A stretch of 64,000 nucleotides of DNA from Sporichthya brevicatena. GTDB lineage: Bacteria > Actinomycetota > Actinomycetes > Sporichthyales > Sporichthyaceae. Positions 1 to 9,149 of the stretch are shown here, one piece after another. The stretch lies in NCBI RefSeq assembly GCF_039525035.1, contig NZ_BAAAHE010000045.1, positions 23,028 through 87,027 of the forward strand, written 5' to 3'. The position numbers and the translations under genes are program-made. Each line of letters starts with the position of its first letter. The stretch's first letter is position 1. The notes under the pieces were generated by a model. That model had not been told where the DNA came from. It saw only the letters and a program-made list of their open reading frames with translations, and did not search any database.

Positions 1-1169
1 CCCTGCTTCGCGGCCGGGACGCTGCGCAGGATCGCGACGGTCGCCGGGGTGACGCACAGGCCGAGCGTCGCGCCGATCGACAGCAGCCCGGTCTGGAACA
101 GGACCGTGTCGCCCTTCTCCAGCTGCGTCAACAACAGGAACCCGGTCGTCAACGGCACGAAGCCGACCACCGAGACCACGCGGAGCCCGAACCGCTCGAC
201 GAGCGGCGGTCCGGCGAGCGCGAACGGCAGGATCGTGAGCGCGGCCGGCAGCAGCATCAGCCCCGCGTCCAACGGCGAGCGCCCCTCGATCAGCTGCAGG
301 TACTGCACGACGAGGAAGAAGAACCCGAACAGCATCGCGAACAGGACGACGAGCGAGACGCTGCCGGCCAGCACGCGGCGGGAGCGGAAGATGCGGATGT
401 CGAGCAGCGGATGCGCGCGGCGCACCTGGCTGACGCCGAACAGCACGGCGCACGCGACGCCACTCGCGACGCAGCCGAGGAACACCGCCGAGTCCCAGCC
501 GTGGCTGGGCGCCTCGTTGATGCCGAAGACCACGAGACCGATCGCCGCGGCGCTCGTGACCGCGCCGAAGCTGTCGAAGCGGCGGCGCTCGTCGTCGCGG
601 GACTCGTCGATCAGCGGACCGGCGAGTGTCGTGAGCAGCGCAGCCGCCGCGGAGACGTAGAGGATCGCCGGCCAGTCCGCGAACTCCAGGATCAGCCCGC
701 CGAACGCGAGGCCGAGCGCGCCACCGAGCGTCGCGGTGGTGACCCACACCGCGACCGCGCGTTCCTGCGCGGCGCCGCGCATCGTGGTCGTGATCAGCGA
801 CAGCGTCGCCGGCATCACCAGCGCCGCACCCACGCCGGCGAGGGCGCGGGAGGCGATGAGGACGTTGGGGTTCTCGCCGAGCGGGCCGAGCAGGCACGCC
901 AGCGAGAAGACGACCAGGCCCGCCATCAACGCGCGGCGCCGGCCGTAGCGATCGCCGAGCGCCCCGCACGGCAGCAGCAGGCCCGCGAAGACGACCGTGT
1001 AGGAGTCGATGACCCACGTCAGTTGGCCCTGTGTCGCGCCCGTCGCCCGGCCGATCTCGGGCAGCGCCGTGTTCAGCGAGGTCATCGAGCCCATGACCAT
1101 CGCGAGGGCGCCGCAGATCACCGCCAGCCCGATGATCGGGCTGCGGGGCCGGATCTCCGCGCGGTGCAT
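1..1169 (-). CDS. MFS drug efflux transporter (DHA2-like), 3' end cut by window
   Basis: This is the N-terminal 389 residues of a major facilitator transporter, probably a proton-driven drug exporter in the cytoplasmic membrane. The translation begins MHRAEIRPRSPIIGLAVICG. It shows the DHA2-type TM1 stretch (SLNTALPEIG), the loop 2-3 motif GALGDRYGRRRAL and the motif C region MPATLSLITTTM, with about a dozen hydrophobic segments. The C-terminus lies beyond base 1. I chose the ATG at 1169. An in-frame GTG at 1184 is a possible alternative, and neither has a convincing ribosome-binding site. It is divergent from the NodB deacetylase at 1296 with a 126-bp gap. The substrate cannot be inferred. 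It is a more distant relative of the two pumps at 9237-12347. Confidence 0.85.
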   Translation of the reverse strand, partial: MHRAEIRPRSPIIGLAVICGALAMVMGSMTSLNTALPEIGRATGATQGQLTWVIDSYTVVFAGLLLPCGALGDRYGRRRALMAGLVVFSLACLLGPLGENPNVLIASRALAGVGAALVMPATLSLITTTMRGAAQERAVAVWVTTATLGGALGLAFGGLILEFADWPAILYVSAAAALLTTLAGPLIDESRDDERRRFDSFGAVTSAAAIGLVVFGINEAPSHGWDSAVFLGCVASGVACAVLFGVSQVRRAHPLLDIRIFRSRRVLAGSVSLVVLFAMLFGFFFLVVQYLQLIEGRSPLDAGLMLLPAALTILPFALAGPPLVERFGLRVVSVVGFVPLTTGFLLLTQLEKGDTVLFQTGLLSIGATLGLCVTPATVAILRSVPAAKQ

Positions 1170-1295
1170 GCGCTCAGCCAACACCCGAGGCGGGGCGCAC
1201 CGCACCGTCACGTTGTTCACAGGTGGGCGGTTCGTCCTCGGCCGAAAGATCGATTCCGCGGGTCCGGGTCGCCCGGCGACGATTCATGTCCCACC

Positions 1296-2114
1296 ATGGA
1301 CCCCGTGGACACCCCTGCCGAGGCGTCCCGTCGATCCTTCCTGCGCATGGCGGGTGTCGGCGTGGCCGGAACCGTGGGCGCGGGCGCGCTGGTCGGCACC
1401 GCCGTCGGCGCCGAGCGCTACCACGAGGTCTCGTCCGCGCGCCGGCGCGGCGACGGCGCGACGGTCGCGCAGCTCTCCAGCGCGACCAGCATCAGCGTGA
1501 TGTGGCGGGCGCGGACGGAGCGCAAGGTCGTCGCGCTGACGTTCGACGACGGCCCCGGCGCCGAGCACACCGCGCGTCTGCTCGACGACCTGCGCGCCGC
1601 CGACGTGCGCGCCACCTTCGCGGTCGTCGGCCGCAACGCCGCCCGGTTCCCCGACCTGATCCGCCGCCAGCACGACGAGGGCCACGAGATCGCCAACCAC
1701 ACCTGGGGGCACACCGACCTGAGCATGCGCGAGTACGACGGCTGCCGTCGCGAGCTGGAACGCACCGACGATCTCGTCGCGGAGCTCACCGGCGCGCCCA
1801 CGGCGGTGATCCGCCCGCCCTGGGGCCGCATCAACGGCAACCTGTTGCAGTACGCCGCCCAGAGCGGCCAGAAGGTCGTCCTGTGGGACATGCGCCTGCT
1901 GGAGAGCGAGCTCGACAGTGCGGGCAACACCGCCTACGTCCTCGAGCACCTGCGGCCCGGCACGGTCGTCCTGGCCCACGACGCCGGCCTGGCCAGGCGC
2001 AAGGTCGGCATGGCCGCGATCCCGGGCATCCTCGCCGGGGCCAAGGAGCTCGGCTACGAGTTCGTCACCGCCGGCGAGATGTTCGCCCTCGATCACGCCG
2101 CCCAGGAGGGGTGA
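1296..2114 (+). CDS. Tat-exported polysaccharide deacetylase (NodB/CE4 fold)
   Basis: This is a 272-residue carbohydrate esterase family 4 protein, expected to remove acetyl groups from a cell-wall or extracellular polymer such as peptidoglycan or chitin. Residues 12-40 form a twin-arginine signal (RRSFLRMA followed by a glycine/alanine-rich hydrophobic stretch). The NodB motifs are TFDDGPG near residue 82 (catalytic and metal-binding Asp pair), the HTWGH metal motif at 135-139, and RPPWGRIN near 175. The late histidine motif is LAHDAG near 225. All metal ligands appear intact. The ATG at 1296 was chosen because the Tat signal starts just after it; the frame stays open far upstream without a domain. 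The stop codon lies inside an inverted repeat. Confidence 0.9.
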   Translation: MDPVDTPAEASRRSFLRMAGVGVAGTVGAGALVGTAVGAERYHEVSSARRRGDGATVAQLSSATSISVMWRARTERKVVALTFDDGPGAEHTARLLDDLRAADVRATFAVVGRNAARFPDLIRRQHDEGHEIANHTWGHTDLSMREYDGCRRELERTDDLVAELTGAPTAVIRPPWGRINGNLLQYAAQSGQKVVLWDMRLLESELDSAGNTAYVLEHLRPGTVVLAHDAGLARRKVGMAAIPGILAGAKELGYEFVTAGEMFALDHAAQEG

Positions 2115-2149
2115 CACCCCTTTCTGGCGCCAGAAAGGGTGTCACCCCT
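2107..2149. repeat. Family A dyad repeat, head-to-head pair overlapping a stop codon
   Basis: Two inverted copies of GGGTGTCACCC joined by TTTCTGGC/GCCAGAAA. The arms are about 21 nt and match except for one extra C in the left arm (left GGGGTGACACCCC, right GGGTGTCACCCC). The repeat includes the TGA of the deacetylase at 2112-2114. It could form a strong hairpin and act as a terminator, but there is no T-run after it and the next gene is co-directional. Related copies lie at 16019-16068 and 26972-26988. Confidence 0.8.
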
Positions 2150-2181
2150 TGTGGCGGGCGGGAGGCCTACGCTCGGGTGCC

Positions 2182-2889
2182 GTGACCTCTCCGGAGCCCC
2201 TCCACCTCCCCGAGGGTGAGGTCGCCGTCTGGTGGGCGCACGCCCGCCCCCGGTCGGCGGGTCTGTTGACGCTGCTCGACCCCATCGAGTCGACGCGGCT
2301 GGCGGCCCTGCCGCGGGCCGGCGACCGCGACCGGTTCGCGTCCGCGCACATCCTGACCCGGCTCGTGCTCGCGGCCTACCTCTACGCCTACACCGACGAC
2401 CTGCTGTTGCGCGCGACCTGCCGGACCTGCGGCGCGGAGGGGCACGGCAAGCCCGGTTTCCACACCCTCGACGACCCGCTGTACCACTACTCGCTGGCCT
2501 ACGCGGGCGCGCGCGTCGGCGTCGCGATCGCTCGCGTCCCGGTCGGGCTGGACGTCGTCGTCATGACCGACGACCGCCCGCACCCCGCCGCGCTGGGCTG
2601 GGCCCGCACCGAGGCGCTGCTCAAGGCAACCGGTCACGGGCTCACGGTCCCGCCGGACGACGTGCGGATCACCGGCCCCGAGGAGGAGCCCGCGCTCCTC
2701 GACTGGGCCGACGGCCCGGACCCCAAGGACGTCCAGCTCGCCGACCTCGCCCCGGGCGCCGGCCACGTCGCCGCGCTCGCGGTCCTCACCGCCGACGTCA
2801 TCGACCCCGAGCGCAACCTGCCCCTGCGCGTCACCGAGCACGACGGCGAGCCGCTGATCGCCGCCGCCGAGCCGCCCTCGATCGCCTGA
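2182..2889 (+). CDS. 4'-phosphopantetheinyl transferase superfamily protein
   Basis: This 235-residue protein resembles Sfp-type enzymes that transfer phosphopantetheine from CoA to carrier proteins of polyketide, peptide or fatty-acid synthases. The family landmarks are in order: CRTCGAEGHGKPGF (80-93, the Cys/His/Gly-Lys-Pro block common in actinobacterial members), HYSLAYAG (102-109), VGLDVVV (121-127) and WARTEALLKATG (140-151). D124, E144 and K148 are present. The second acidic residue of the usual D-x-E pair is valine (126), as in enzymes that bind metal with fewer acidic ligands. The GTG at 2182 follows TACGCT at 2168-2173 by 8 nt, so the transcript may be leaderless or nearly so. It may also serve a different carrier protein or be weakly active. 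No synthase is in the window. Confidence 0.8.
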   Translation: MTSPEPLHLPEGEVAVWWAHARPRSAGLLTLLDPIESTRLAALPRAGDRDRFASAHILTRLVLAAYLYAYTDDLLLRATCRTCGAEGHGKPGFHTLDDPLYHYSLAYAGARVGVAIARVPVGLDVVVMTDDRPHPAALGWARTEALLKATGHGLTVPPDDVRITGPEEEPALLDWADGPDPKDVQLADLAPGAGHVAALAVLTADVIDPERNLPLRVTEHDGEPLIAAAEPPSIA

Positions 2890-2977
2890 GCCACCCGGGC
2901 GGGGAAACCCACTGGGCGGCCGTCGGGGGAGGAAGGCAGACTGTCGCGGTGCGCTTCGAAGACTCCCGGGGCCGCGT

Positions 2978-4714
2978 GTGCTGATCCCCCTGCTGCGGGA
3001 GCACCTGCGCCCCTACCGCCGGCTCCTCCTCGCGGTGGTCGTTCTCCAGCTCGCGTCGACCCTGGCCGCGCTGTACCTGCCGACGCTGAACGCGGACCTC
3101 ATCGACAACGGCATCGTCCGCGGCGACACCGGCCACATCCTGCGGGTCGGCGCCGTCATGCTCGTGTTCACCGCGCTGCAGGTGGCGGCCGCGATCGCGG
3201 CCGTGTTCGTCGGGGCGAAGGTGTCGATGGCGGTCGGGCGTGACCTGCGCGCCGCCGTGTTCCATCGCGTCCAGTCCTTCTCCGGCGAGGAGCTCGCGCG
3301 CTTCGGCGCCCCGTCGTTGATCACGCGGACCACGAACGACGCTCAACAGGTCCAGGGCTTCCTGCAGGTCACGTTCACGATGGCGGTCCCGGCGCCGGTC
3401 TCCGCCGTCGGCGGCATCGCGCTCGCGCTGCACCAGGACGTGCCGTTGTCCGCGGTCTTCCTGATCGTCCTGCCGGCCCTGGTCGTCGCGGTCACGTTGC
3501 TGATCCGGGCGATGCACCCGCTGTTCCGCGAGATGCAGTCCGGCATCGACGAGGTGAGCCGGATCCTGCGGGAGCAGATCACGGGCGTCCGCGTCATCCG
3601 CGCCTTCGTGCGCGAGGAGCACGAGACGGCGCGCTTCACCCGCGCGAACGCCGACCTCCGCGACGTCGCGCTCTCGAGCGGCCGGCTGTTCGCGCTGATG
3701 TTCCCGACCGTGCTGTTCGTCGTGAACGCCGCCAGCGTCGGCGTCCTGTGGTTCGGCGGCCACCGCATCGACGACGGCGGCATGCAGCTCGGCGCCCTGA
3801 CCGCGTTCCTGTCCTACCTGATGCAGATCATGTTCGCGGTCATGATGGCCACGTTCACGCTCTCGCAGATGCCACGCGCCGAGGTCTGCGCGGAACGCAT
3901 CACCGACGTGCTCGACACCGAACCCACCGTTGCCCCGCCGGTCGACGGCGTCACCGAGATGCCCACTCCCGGCACGCTCGAGCTGCGCGACGTCGAGTTC
4001 CGCTTCCCCGGCGCGGAGGACCCGGTGCTGCGGGGCGTGGATCTGACGGTGACTCGCGGCAGCGTCACCGCGATCGTCGGCGGCACGGGATCCGGCAAGA
4101 CGACGTTGTGCTCACTGATCCCGCGCCTGATCGACCCGAGCGCCGGCGTCGTCCGTGTCGGCGGCGTGGACGCCCGCCAGCTCGACCCCGCGGCACTGGC
4201 CCGCGCGATCGGGTACGTGCCCCAGCGGCCGTACCTGTTCTCGGGGACGATCGCCACCAACCTTGAGTTCGGCCGCCCCGGTGCGACCGAGGACGAGATG
4301 TGGGCAGCGCTCGAGGTCGCACAGGCCGCGGAGTTCGTCCGCGCGATGCCCGAGGGACTGCACTCCCCCATCGCGCAGGGCGGGTCCAACGTGTCCGGCG
4401 GCCAGCGCCAGCGCCTCGCGATCGCTCGCGCCCTGATCGCCCGGCCGGACCTCTACGTCTTCGACGACGCCTTCTCCGCGCTCGACAACAGCACCGACGC
4501 CGCCCTGCGGGCCGCGCTGGTCCCGTGGACCGCCGGCGCAACGGTGCTCATCGTCGCCCAGCGGGTCGGCACGATCCGGAAAGCCGACTCCATCGTCGTC
4601 CTCGACGGCGGCCGCGTCGTCGGCACCGGTACGCACGACGAGCTGATGGCGTCGAACCCGACCTACCAGGAGATCGTGCTCTCTCAGCTCTCGGCGGCGG
4701 AGGCGGCCCGATGA
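2978..4714 (+). CDS. ABC exporter half-transporter with degenerate ATPase site (subunit A)
   Basis: A 578-residue half ABC exporter: about six membrane helices over residues 1-310, then one nucleotide-binding domain. The Walker A GGTGSGKTT lies near residue 366 and the signature NVSGGQRQR near 470 is canonical. Walker B reads LYVFDDAFSALD near 490, so the catalytic glutamate is Asp. The switch histidine is Gln (IVAQRVGTI, near 523). This is the classic pattern of the non-hydrolysing partner in heterodimeric exporters such as BmrC or TM287. The GTG start at 2978 is the first in-frame start after the upstream gene. The stop overlaps the ATG of subunit B by 4 bp, so the two are translationally coupled. 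The substrate is unknown; lipids or drugs are typical. Confidence 0.92.
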   Translation: MLIPLLREHLRPYRRLLLAVVVLQLASTLAALYLPTLNADLIDNGIVRGDTGHILRVGAVMLVFTALQVAAAIAAVFVGAKVSMAVGRDLRAAVFHRVQSFSGEELARFGAPSLITRTTNDAQQVQGFLQVTFTMAVPAPVSAVGGIALALHQDVPLSAVFLIVLPALVVAVTLLIRAMHPLFREMQSGIDEVSRILREQITGVRVIRAFVREEHETARFTRANADLRDVALSSGRLFALMFPTVLFVVNAASVGVLWFGGHRIDDGGMQLGALTAFLSYLMQIMFAVMMATFTLSQMPRAEVCAERITDVLDTEPTVAPPVDGVTEMPTPGTLELRDVEFRFPGAEDPVLRGVDLTVTRGSVTAIVGGTGSGKTTLCSLIPRLIDPSAGVVRVGGVDARQLDPAALARAIGYVPQRPYLFSGTIATNLEFGRPGATEDEMWAALEVAQAAEFVRAMPEGLHSPIAQGGSNVSGGQRQRLAIARALIARPDLYVFDDAFSALDNSTDAALRAALVPWTAGATVLIVAQRVGTIRKADSIVVLDGGRVVGTGTHDELMASNPTYQEIVLSQLSAAEAAR

Positions 4715-6684
4715 CCGCCCCGGCCCGCGGTCCGGCCCCGCCCGGCGCCCGGCCCGTCGGCGGCGGTCCACAGGCGACGGCGATGCTCCTCGCGATGCCG
4801 ACCGAGAAGTCGCTGCACTTCAAGGCGTCCTCGCTGCGTCTGCTGCGGCTGATGCGGCCCGAGCGGCTGCTGGTCGTGATCGCCGTTCTGTGCGGCCTGC
4901 TGTCGGTCACGCTCAGCGTCCTCGGCCCCTACCTGCTCGGGAAGGCGACGGACGTCATCGTCGGCGGCGTCGTCACCCGTGACCTGCCGCCCAATCTGAC
5001 GAACGATCAGGTCATTGCCGAACTGGAGCAGTCCGGCCGCAGCGAGCTGGCCGACCTCGTGCGGAACGTGGACGCCACACCGGGCGAGGGCGTCGACTTC
5101 ACCCGGCTCGGCCACGTGCTGCTGATCGCGTTCGCGGTGTACGCGTTCGGCGCGATGTTCTCCCTCGTGCAGGGCCGGCTCGCGGCGACGGTCGTCCAGC
5201 GCCTCGTCTACCGGCTCCGCCAGGACGCGCAGGCCAAGCTCGACCGCCTGCCGCTGCGGTACTTCGACACCCACCCGCGCGGGGAGATCCTCTCCCGCAC
5301 CACCAACGACCTCGACAACATCGCGCAGACGCTGCAGCAGTCGTTGAGCCAGTTGCTCACCGCGCTGATCACGATCCTCGGCGTCCTCGCGATGATGTTC
5401 TGGATCTCGCCGCTGCTCGCCGTCATCGTGCTGATCAGCGTCCCGCTGTCGATCCGCATCACGAAGGCGATCGGCAAGCGCTCACAGCCGCAGTTCGTGA
5501 AGCAGTGGTCGACGACCGGGCGCCTGAACGCGCACGTCGAGGAGATGTACACCGGGCACGCGCTGGTCCGCGCGTTCGGCCGCGGCCCGGAGTCGGCGGA
5601 GATCTTCGACCGCCACAACGACGAGCTCTACGCCAGCTCGTTCCGCGCCCAGTTCATCTCCGGGATCATCGGCCCGACGATGCAGCTGGTCGGCAACCTG
5701 ACCTACGTCGTGGTCGCGGTCGTCGGGGGCCTGCGCGTGGCGAGCGGGTCGCTCTCGCTCGGCGAGGTGCAGGCGTTCATCCAGTACACGCGGCAGTTCT
5801 CGATGCCGGTCACGCAGGCGGCGTCGATGGCGAACCTGCTGCAGTCGGGCATCGCGTCGGCGGAGCGCGTCTTCGACCTCCTCGACGCCGAGGAACAGAG
5901 CCCGGAGCCGGCGCCGGTCCCCCGCGAGGGACGGATCCGCGGGGCGGTCGAGTTCGAGAACGTCTCGTTCCGCTACGAGGCGGACCGGCCGCTCATCGAG
6001 AACCTCTCGCTCTCGGTGCCGGCCGGCGCGACGGTCGCGATTGTCGGCCCGACGGGCGCGGGCAAGACGACCCTGGTCAACCTGCTGCTGCGGTTCTACG
6101 ACCTCGACGCCGGCCGCATCACGATCGACGGCGTCGACGTCGCGACGATGCCGCGGCCCCAGGTGCGCGCCGACATCGGCATGGTCCTGCAGGACACCTG
6201 GCTCTTCGGCGGGACCGTCGCGGACAACATTGCTTACGGCCGGCCAGGCGTCGGCCGCGCGGAGGTCGTCGCCGCGGCGAGGGCAACGCACGTCGACCAC
6301 CTGGTCCGGACGCTGCCCGACGGCTACGACACGGTGCTGGACGCCGCCGGCTCCGACCTCTCCGCCGGGGAACGTCAACTGGTGACGATCGCCCGCGCGT
6401 TCCTCGCGGACCCGCCGATCCTCGTGCTCGACGAGGCGACGAGCTTCGTCGACACCCGCACCGAACTGCTGATCCAGCGCGGGACCTCGACCCTCGCCCA
6501 GGGCCGGACGTGCTTCGTCATCGCCCACCGCCTCTCGACGATTCGCGACGCCGACGTCATCCTCGTGCTGGAGGACGGGCGGATCGTGGAACAGGGCAAC
6601 CACAAGTCCCTGCTCGCTGCGAACGGCCCCTACGCCCGGCTCTACAACGCGCAGTTCTCCGCCGCGATCGCCGAGACGGACTGA
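4711..6684 (+). CDS. ABC exporter half-transporter with intact catalytic site (subunit B)
   Basis: A 657-residue partner of the upstream half-transporter. It has an N-terminal proline-rich extension of about 45 residues, six predicted helices and one ATPase domain. Walker A is GPTGAGKTT near 444, Walker B is ILVLDEATSFVD near 569 with the catalytic Glu, and the switch His is in VIAHRLST near 602. The signature is the non-canonical DLSAGERQL near 549. The intact Walker sites of B therefore pair with the canonical signature of A, giving one active and one degenerate site. A hydrophilic insert at about residues 84-130 between TM1 and TM2, with many acidic residues and Asn, should face outside. 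The ATG at 4711 overlaps the previous stop. The long open frame further upstream is not coding. Confidence 0.93.
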   Translation: MTAPARGPAPPGARPVGGGPQATAMLLAMPTEKSLHFKASSLRLLRLMRPERLLVVIAVLCGLLSVTLSVLGPYLLGKATDVIVGGVVTRDLPPNLTNDQVIAELEQSGRSELADLVRNVDATPGEGVDFTRLGHVLLIAFAVYAFGAMFSLVQGRLAATVVQRLVYRLRQDAQAKLDRLPLRYFDTHPRGEILSRTTNDLDNIAQTLQQSLSQLLTALITILGVLAMMFWISPLLAVIVLISVPLSIRITKAIGKRSQPQFVKQWSTTGRLNAHVEEMYTGHALVRAFGRGPESAEIFDRHNDELYASSFRAQFISGIIGPTMQLVGNLTYVVVAVVGGLRVASGSLSLGEVQAFIQYTRQFSMPVTQAASMANLLQSGIASAERVFDLLDAEEQSPEPAPVPREGRIRGAVEFENVSFRYEADRPLIENLSLSVPAGATVAIVGPTGAGKTTLVNLLLRFYDLDAGRITIDGVDVATMPRPQVRADIGMVLQDTWLFGGTVADNIAYGRPGVGRAEVVAAARATHVDHLVRTLPDGYDTVLDAAGSDLSAGERQLVTIARAFLADPPILVLDEATSFVDTRTELLIQRGTSTLAQGRTCFVIAHRLSTIRDADVILVLEDGRIVEQGNHKSLLAANGPYARLYNAQFSAAIAETD

Positions 6685-6685
6685 A

Positions 6686-6707
6686 CTCTCCCGAGCGAGC
6701 AGGAGAG
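6686..6707. terminator. Small hairpin between convergent genes
   Basis: CTCTCC and GGAGAG form a 6-bp stem with a 10-nt loop between the end of the ABC exporter and the end of malic enzyme. It has no T-tract. The position between convergent genes suggests a weak bidirectional terminator. Confidence 0.35.
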
Positions 6708-6718
6708 CTGACGAATCG

Positions 6719-8431
6719 TCAGACCGCGACGATCGTGGGGTAGTCCGGCCGCCACATACTCTGGTGGACGAGCTGGACGAGGTCGGAGAGGTCGGCCTGG
6801 GCGAGGCCCTCCTTCTCCGCGGCCTGGGCGACGGCGATCGCGACGGCGGCGGAGACCTTGCGGAGGGAGTCGACGGGGGGCAGGAGCGGAGCACCCGGGC
6901 CCGTGCCGGCGGCGATCTTCGCGACGGCCTCGGCGGCGGCGAGAAGCATGCCGTCACTGACCCGCTTCGCCCGCGCGATGGCGACGCCGAGGCCGAGGCC
7001 CGGGAACACCAGCGCGTTGTTCGCCTGCGCGATCGAGTACCGGCGGCCCTTGTACTCGACCGGCGCGAAGGGGCTGCCGGTCGCGATCAGCGCACGCCCG
7101 TCGGTCCATTCGAGCAGGTCCGAGGGCAGCGCCTCGACCTTCGAGGTGGGGTTCGACAGCGGCATGATCACCGGACGTTCGCAGTGCGCGGCCATCTCAC
7201 GGACCAGCGACTCGGTGAACGAGGCCGGCTGCGCCGAGGTCCCGATCAGCATCGTCGGGTGCACCTCGCGGACGACGTCCGCGAGCTTGGCGACCTGACC
7301 CTCGGGCGCCCAGCCGGCGACCTCGGCCGCGGGACGGGCGTACGGGACCTGGAAGTCACGGATCAGCGCGGCCTGGTCGTCCGAGATCAGGCCCTTGCTG
7401 CCGATCGCGTAGAAGCGGGCGGTCGCCTCCGCGGGCGAGAGACCCTCGGCGATCATGATGTCGCGCATCATGTCCGCGATGCCGATGCCCGCGGTGCCGG
7501 CGCCATGGATGACGACGGTGTGGTCGCGCATCCGCGTCCCGGACTCACGCAGGGCGGCGATGGCGGCCGCGACGACCACCGCGGCCGTGCCCTGCATGTC
7601 GTCGTTGAACGTGCAGCAGGTGTCGCGGTACTTGTTCAGCACGCGCCGCGCGTTGGAGGCCCCGAGGTCCTCCCAGTGCAGCATCGCGTGCGGGAAGTAC
7701 TGCCCGGCCGCGTCGACGAAGGCGTCGAGCAGGGCGTCGTAACGCTCGTCGCGCACGCGGGCGTGCCGGTTGCCGAGGTAGAGCTCGTCGTTGAGGAGCT
7801 CGAGGTTGTCAGTGCCGGCGTCGAGCATCACCGGCACGACGCGAGCCGGGTGGATGCCGGCGGCCGCGGTGTAGACCGCGAGCTTGCCGACCGCGATCTG
7901 CGCGCCGCCGACGCCCCAGTCGCCGATGCCAAGGATGCCCTCGCCGTCGGTGGCGACGATCAGGTCGACGTCGTCGGGATCGAGGTTCAGGTTCGCGAAC
8001 GCCTGCGGGACCTCGTCGATGTTGTTCACCGACAGGTAGAGGCCGCGAGGACGGCGGAACTCGTGGCTGAACCGCTCGATCGCCTCACCGATCGTCGGGG
8101 TGTAGACGATCGGGAGCATCTCGTCGAGGTTGTCCGCGAGCACGCGGTAGAACAGGACCTCGTTGCGGTCGCGCAGGTTCGTGAGGAAGACGTGCTTGTC
8201 CAGCGGGGTCGGCTGCCGCAGGTACTGGGCGTAGATCCGGCGCGCCTGCTTCGAGATGTCGATCGACCGCTGCGGCAGCAGACCGGTGAGCCCGAGGGCG
8301 CGGCGCTCGGCGTCGGAGAAGGCCGTACCGCGGTTCAGCAGGGGCAACTGGAGCACCGCGTGACCACGGACGCGTACATGGGCGGTCCAGCCGTCCGGTC
8401 CGGACGTGAGCTCGAAAGGCTGTTCCGCCAT
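6719..8431 (-). CDS. NAD-type malic enzyme
   Basis: This is a 570-residue malic enzyme that oxidatively decarboxylates malate to pyruvate, linking the TCA cycle to pyruvate. The long-form family motifs are visible: YTPTIGEAIERF in the N-terminal domain, GILGIGDWGVGG, the metal/substrate stretch FNDDMQGTA, and the Rossmann motif HGAGTAGIG. The length fits the NAD-dependent SfcA/MaeA group rather than the short bacterial NADP form, but cofactor preference is inferred. ATG 8431 was chosen because GGGGAGG lies about 8 nt upstream. An earlier in-frame start at 8461 would place that site inside the gene. The TetR gene ends 52 nt upstream, so readthrough from it is possible. Confidence 0.93.
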   Translation of the reverse strand: MAEQPFELTSGPDGWTAHVRVRGHAVLQLPLLNRGTAFSDAERRALGLTGLLPQRSIDISKQARRIYAQYLRQPTPLDKHVFLTNLRDRNEVLFYRVLADNLDEMLPIVYTPTIGEAIERFSHEFRRPRGLYLSVNNIDEVPQAFANLNLDPDDVDLIVATDGEGILGIGDWGVGGAQIAVGKLAVYTAAAGIHPARVVPVMLDAGTDNLELLNDELYLGNRHARVRDERYDALLDAFVDAAGQYFPHAMLHWEDLGASNARRVLNKYRDTCCTFNDDMQGTAAVVVAAAIAALRESGTRMRDHTVVIHGAGTAGIGIADMMRDIMIAEGLSPAEATARFYAIGSKGLISDDQAALIRDFQVPYARPAAEVAGWAPEGQVAKLADVVREVHPTMLIGTSAQPASFTESLVREMAAHCERPVIMPLSNPTSKVEALPSDLLEWTDGRALIATGSPFAPVEYKGRRYSIAQANNALVFPGLGLGVAIARAKRVSDGMLLAAAEAVAKIAAGTGPGAPLLPPVDSLRKVSAAVAIAVAQAAEKEGLAQADLSDLVQLVHQSMWRPDYPTIVAV

Positions 8432-8483
8432 GGCGTTTTCCTCCCCAGGAAGACCCTCCATCTTGGCTTACGGGCCAGAGTGG

Positions 8484-9131
8484 TCAGCGCCGGGAGGTGC
8501 GTCCGGCCTCGTTGATGCTGTCGATCTCCGCAGGAACGAGCGGCGGAACCGTGAACGACGTCACATCCGATCGCTCGGCGCGGAGGCCGTCGAGGAGCAA
8601 CTCGAGGTACCGGCGCCACACGTCCGGGCGCACCTCGCGACTGGCCTCGGCGATGCCGCCGAGCATGCGCAGGAGCATCGGGAAGTCGGTCGGCGCGGCG
8701 TCGGCGCGCAGGTGCCCGTCGGCCTGAGCCCGCTCGAAGACGGCGGTGACGATCGGCAGCATCGTCTCCCGCACCTCCTCGCGGCCGCCGGGTCGGCCGA
8801 TCAGGACCTCGAACAGGCCCTGATCCCGCGCCACCACCTCACCGAGGCTCTCCAGCAACCGGCGGAGCCCCTGCCAGGAGTCGGCCTCCTCGCGGGCCCG
8901 GGCCGCCAGTGCGGCGACGTCCCGCAGTCGTTCCTCGAAGAGCGCGTCGACGAGCGCCTCGCGATTCTCGAACCGGCGGTAGACGGTCCCCACCCCGAGC
9001 CCGGCGTGCGCGGCAATGTCGTCGAGCGTCGCCTCGAGACCGCGCGCCGCGAAGACCTCCTCGGCCGCGGCGAGGATCCGCTCCCGGTTGCGCGCGGCGT
9101 CCGCACGCAGCGGTTTCTCGGGGGCGGTCAT
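8484..9131 (-). CDS. TetR-family repressor divergent from efflux pumps
   Basis: A 215-residue TetR-type regulator. Residues 8-60 carry the helix-turn-helix (RERILAAAEEVFAARGLEATLDD followed by GVGTVYRRFENREALV). The rest is a helical ligand-binding domain with the actinobacterial pattern LRRLLESLGEVVARDQGLFE. It is divergent from two DHA2 pumps, and the 105-bp gap holds two matching dyads (9150-9173 and 9194-9217). It therefore most likely represses the pumps and itself and is released by a pump substrate. ATG 9131 is used; a GTG at 9140 is also in frame. The ligand is unknown. Confidence 0.92.
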   Translation of the reverse strand: MTAPEKPLRADAARNRERILAAAEEVFAARGLEATLDDIAAHAGLGVGTVYRRFENREALVDALFEERLRDVAALAARAREEADSWQGLRRLLESLGEVVARDQGLFEVLIGRPGGREEVRETMLPIVTAVFERAQADGHLRADAAPTDFPMLLRMLGGIAEASREVRPDVWRRYLELLLDGLRAERSDVTSFTVPPLVPAEIDSINEAGRTSRR

Positions 9132-9149
9132 GTGATTCACGTTATCAAA

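Noticed and set aside
411..1295. An upstream extension of the deacetylase frame
   Set aside because: It lies antisense to the MFS gene and is Arg-rich with no domain. The Tat signal marks the real start at 1296.
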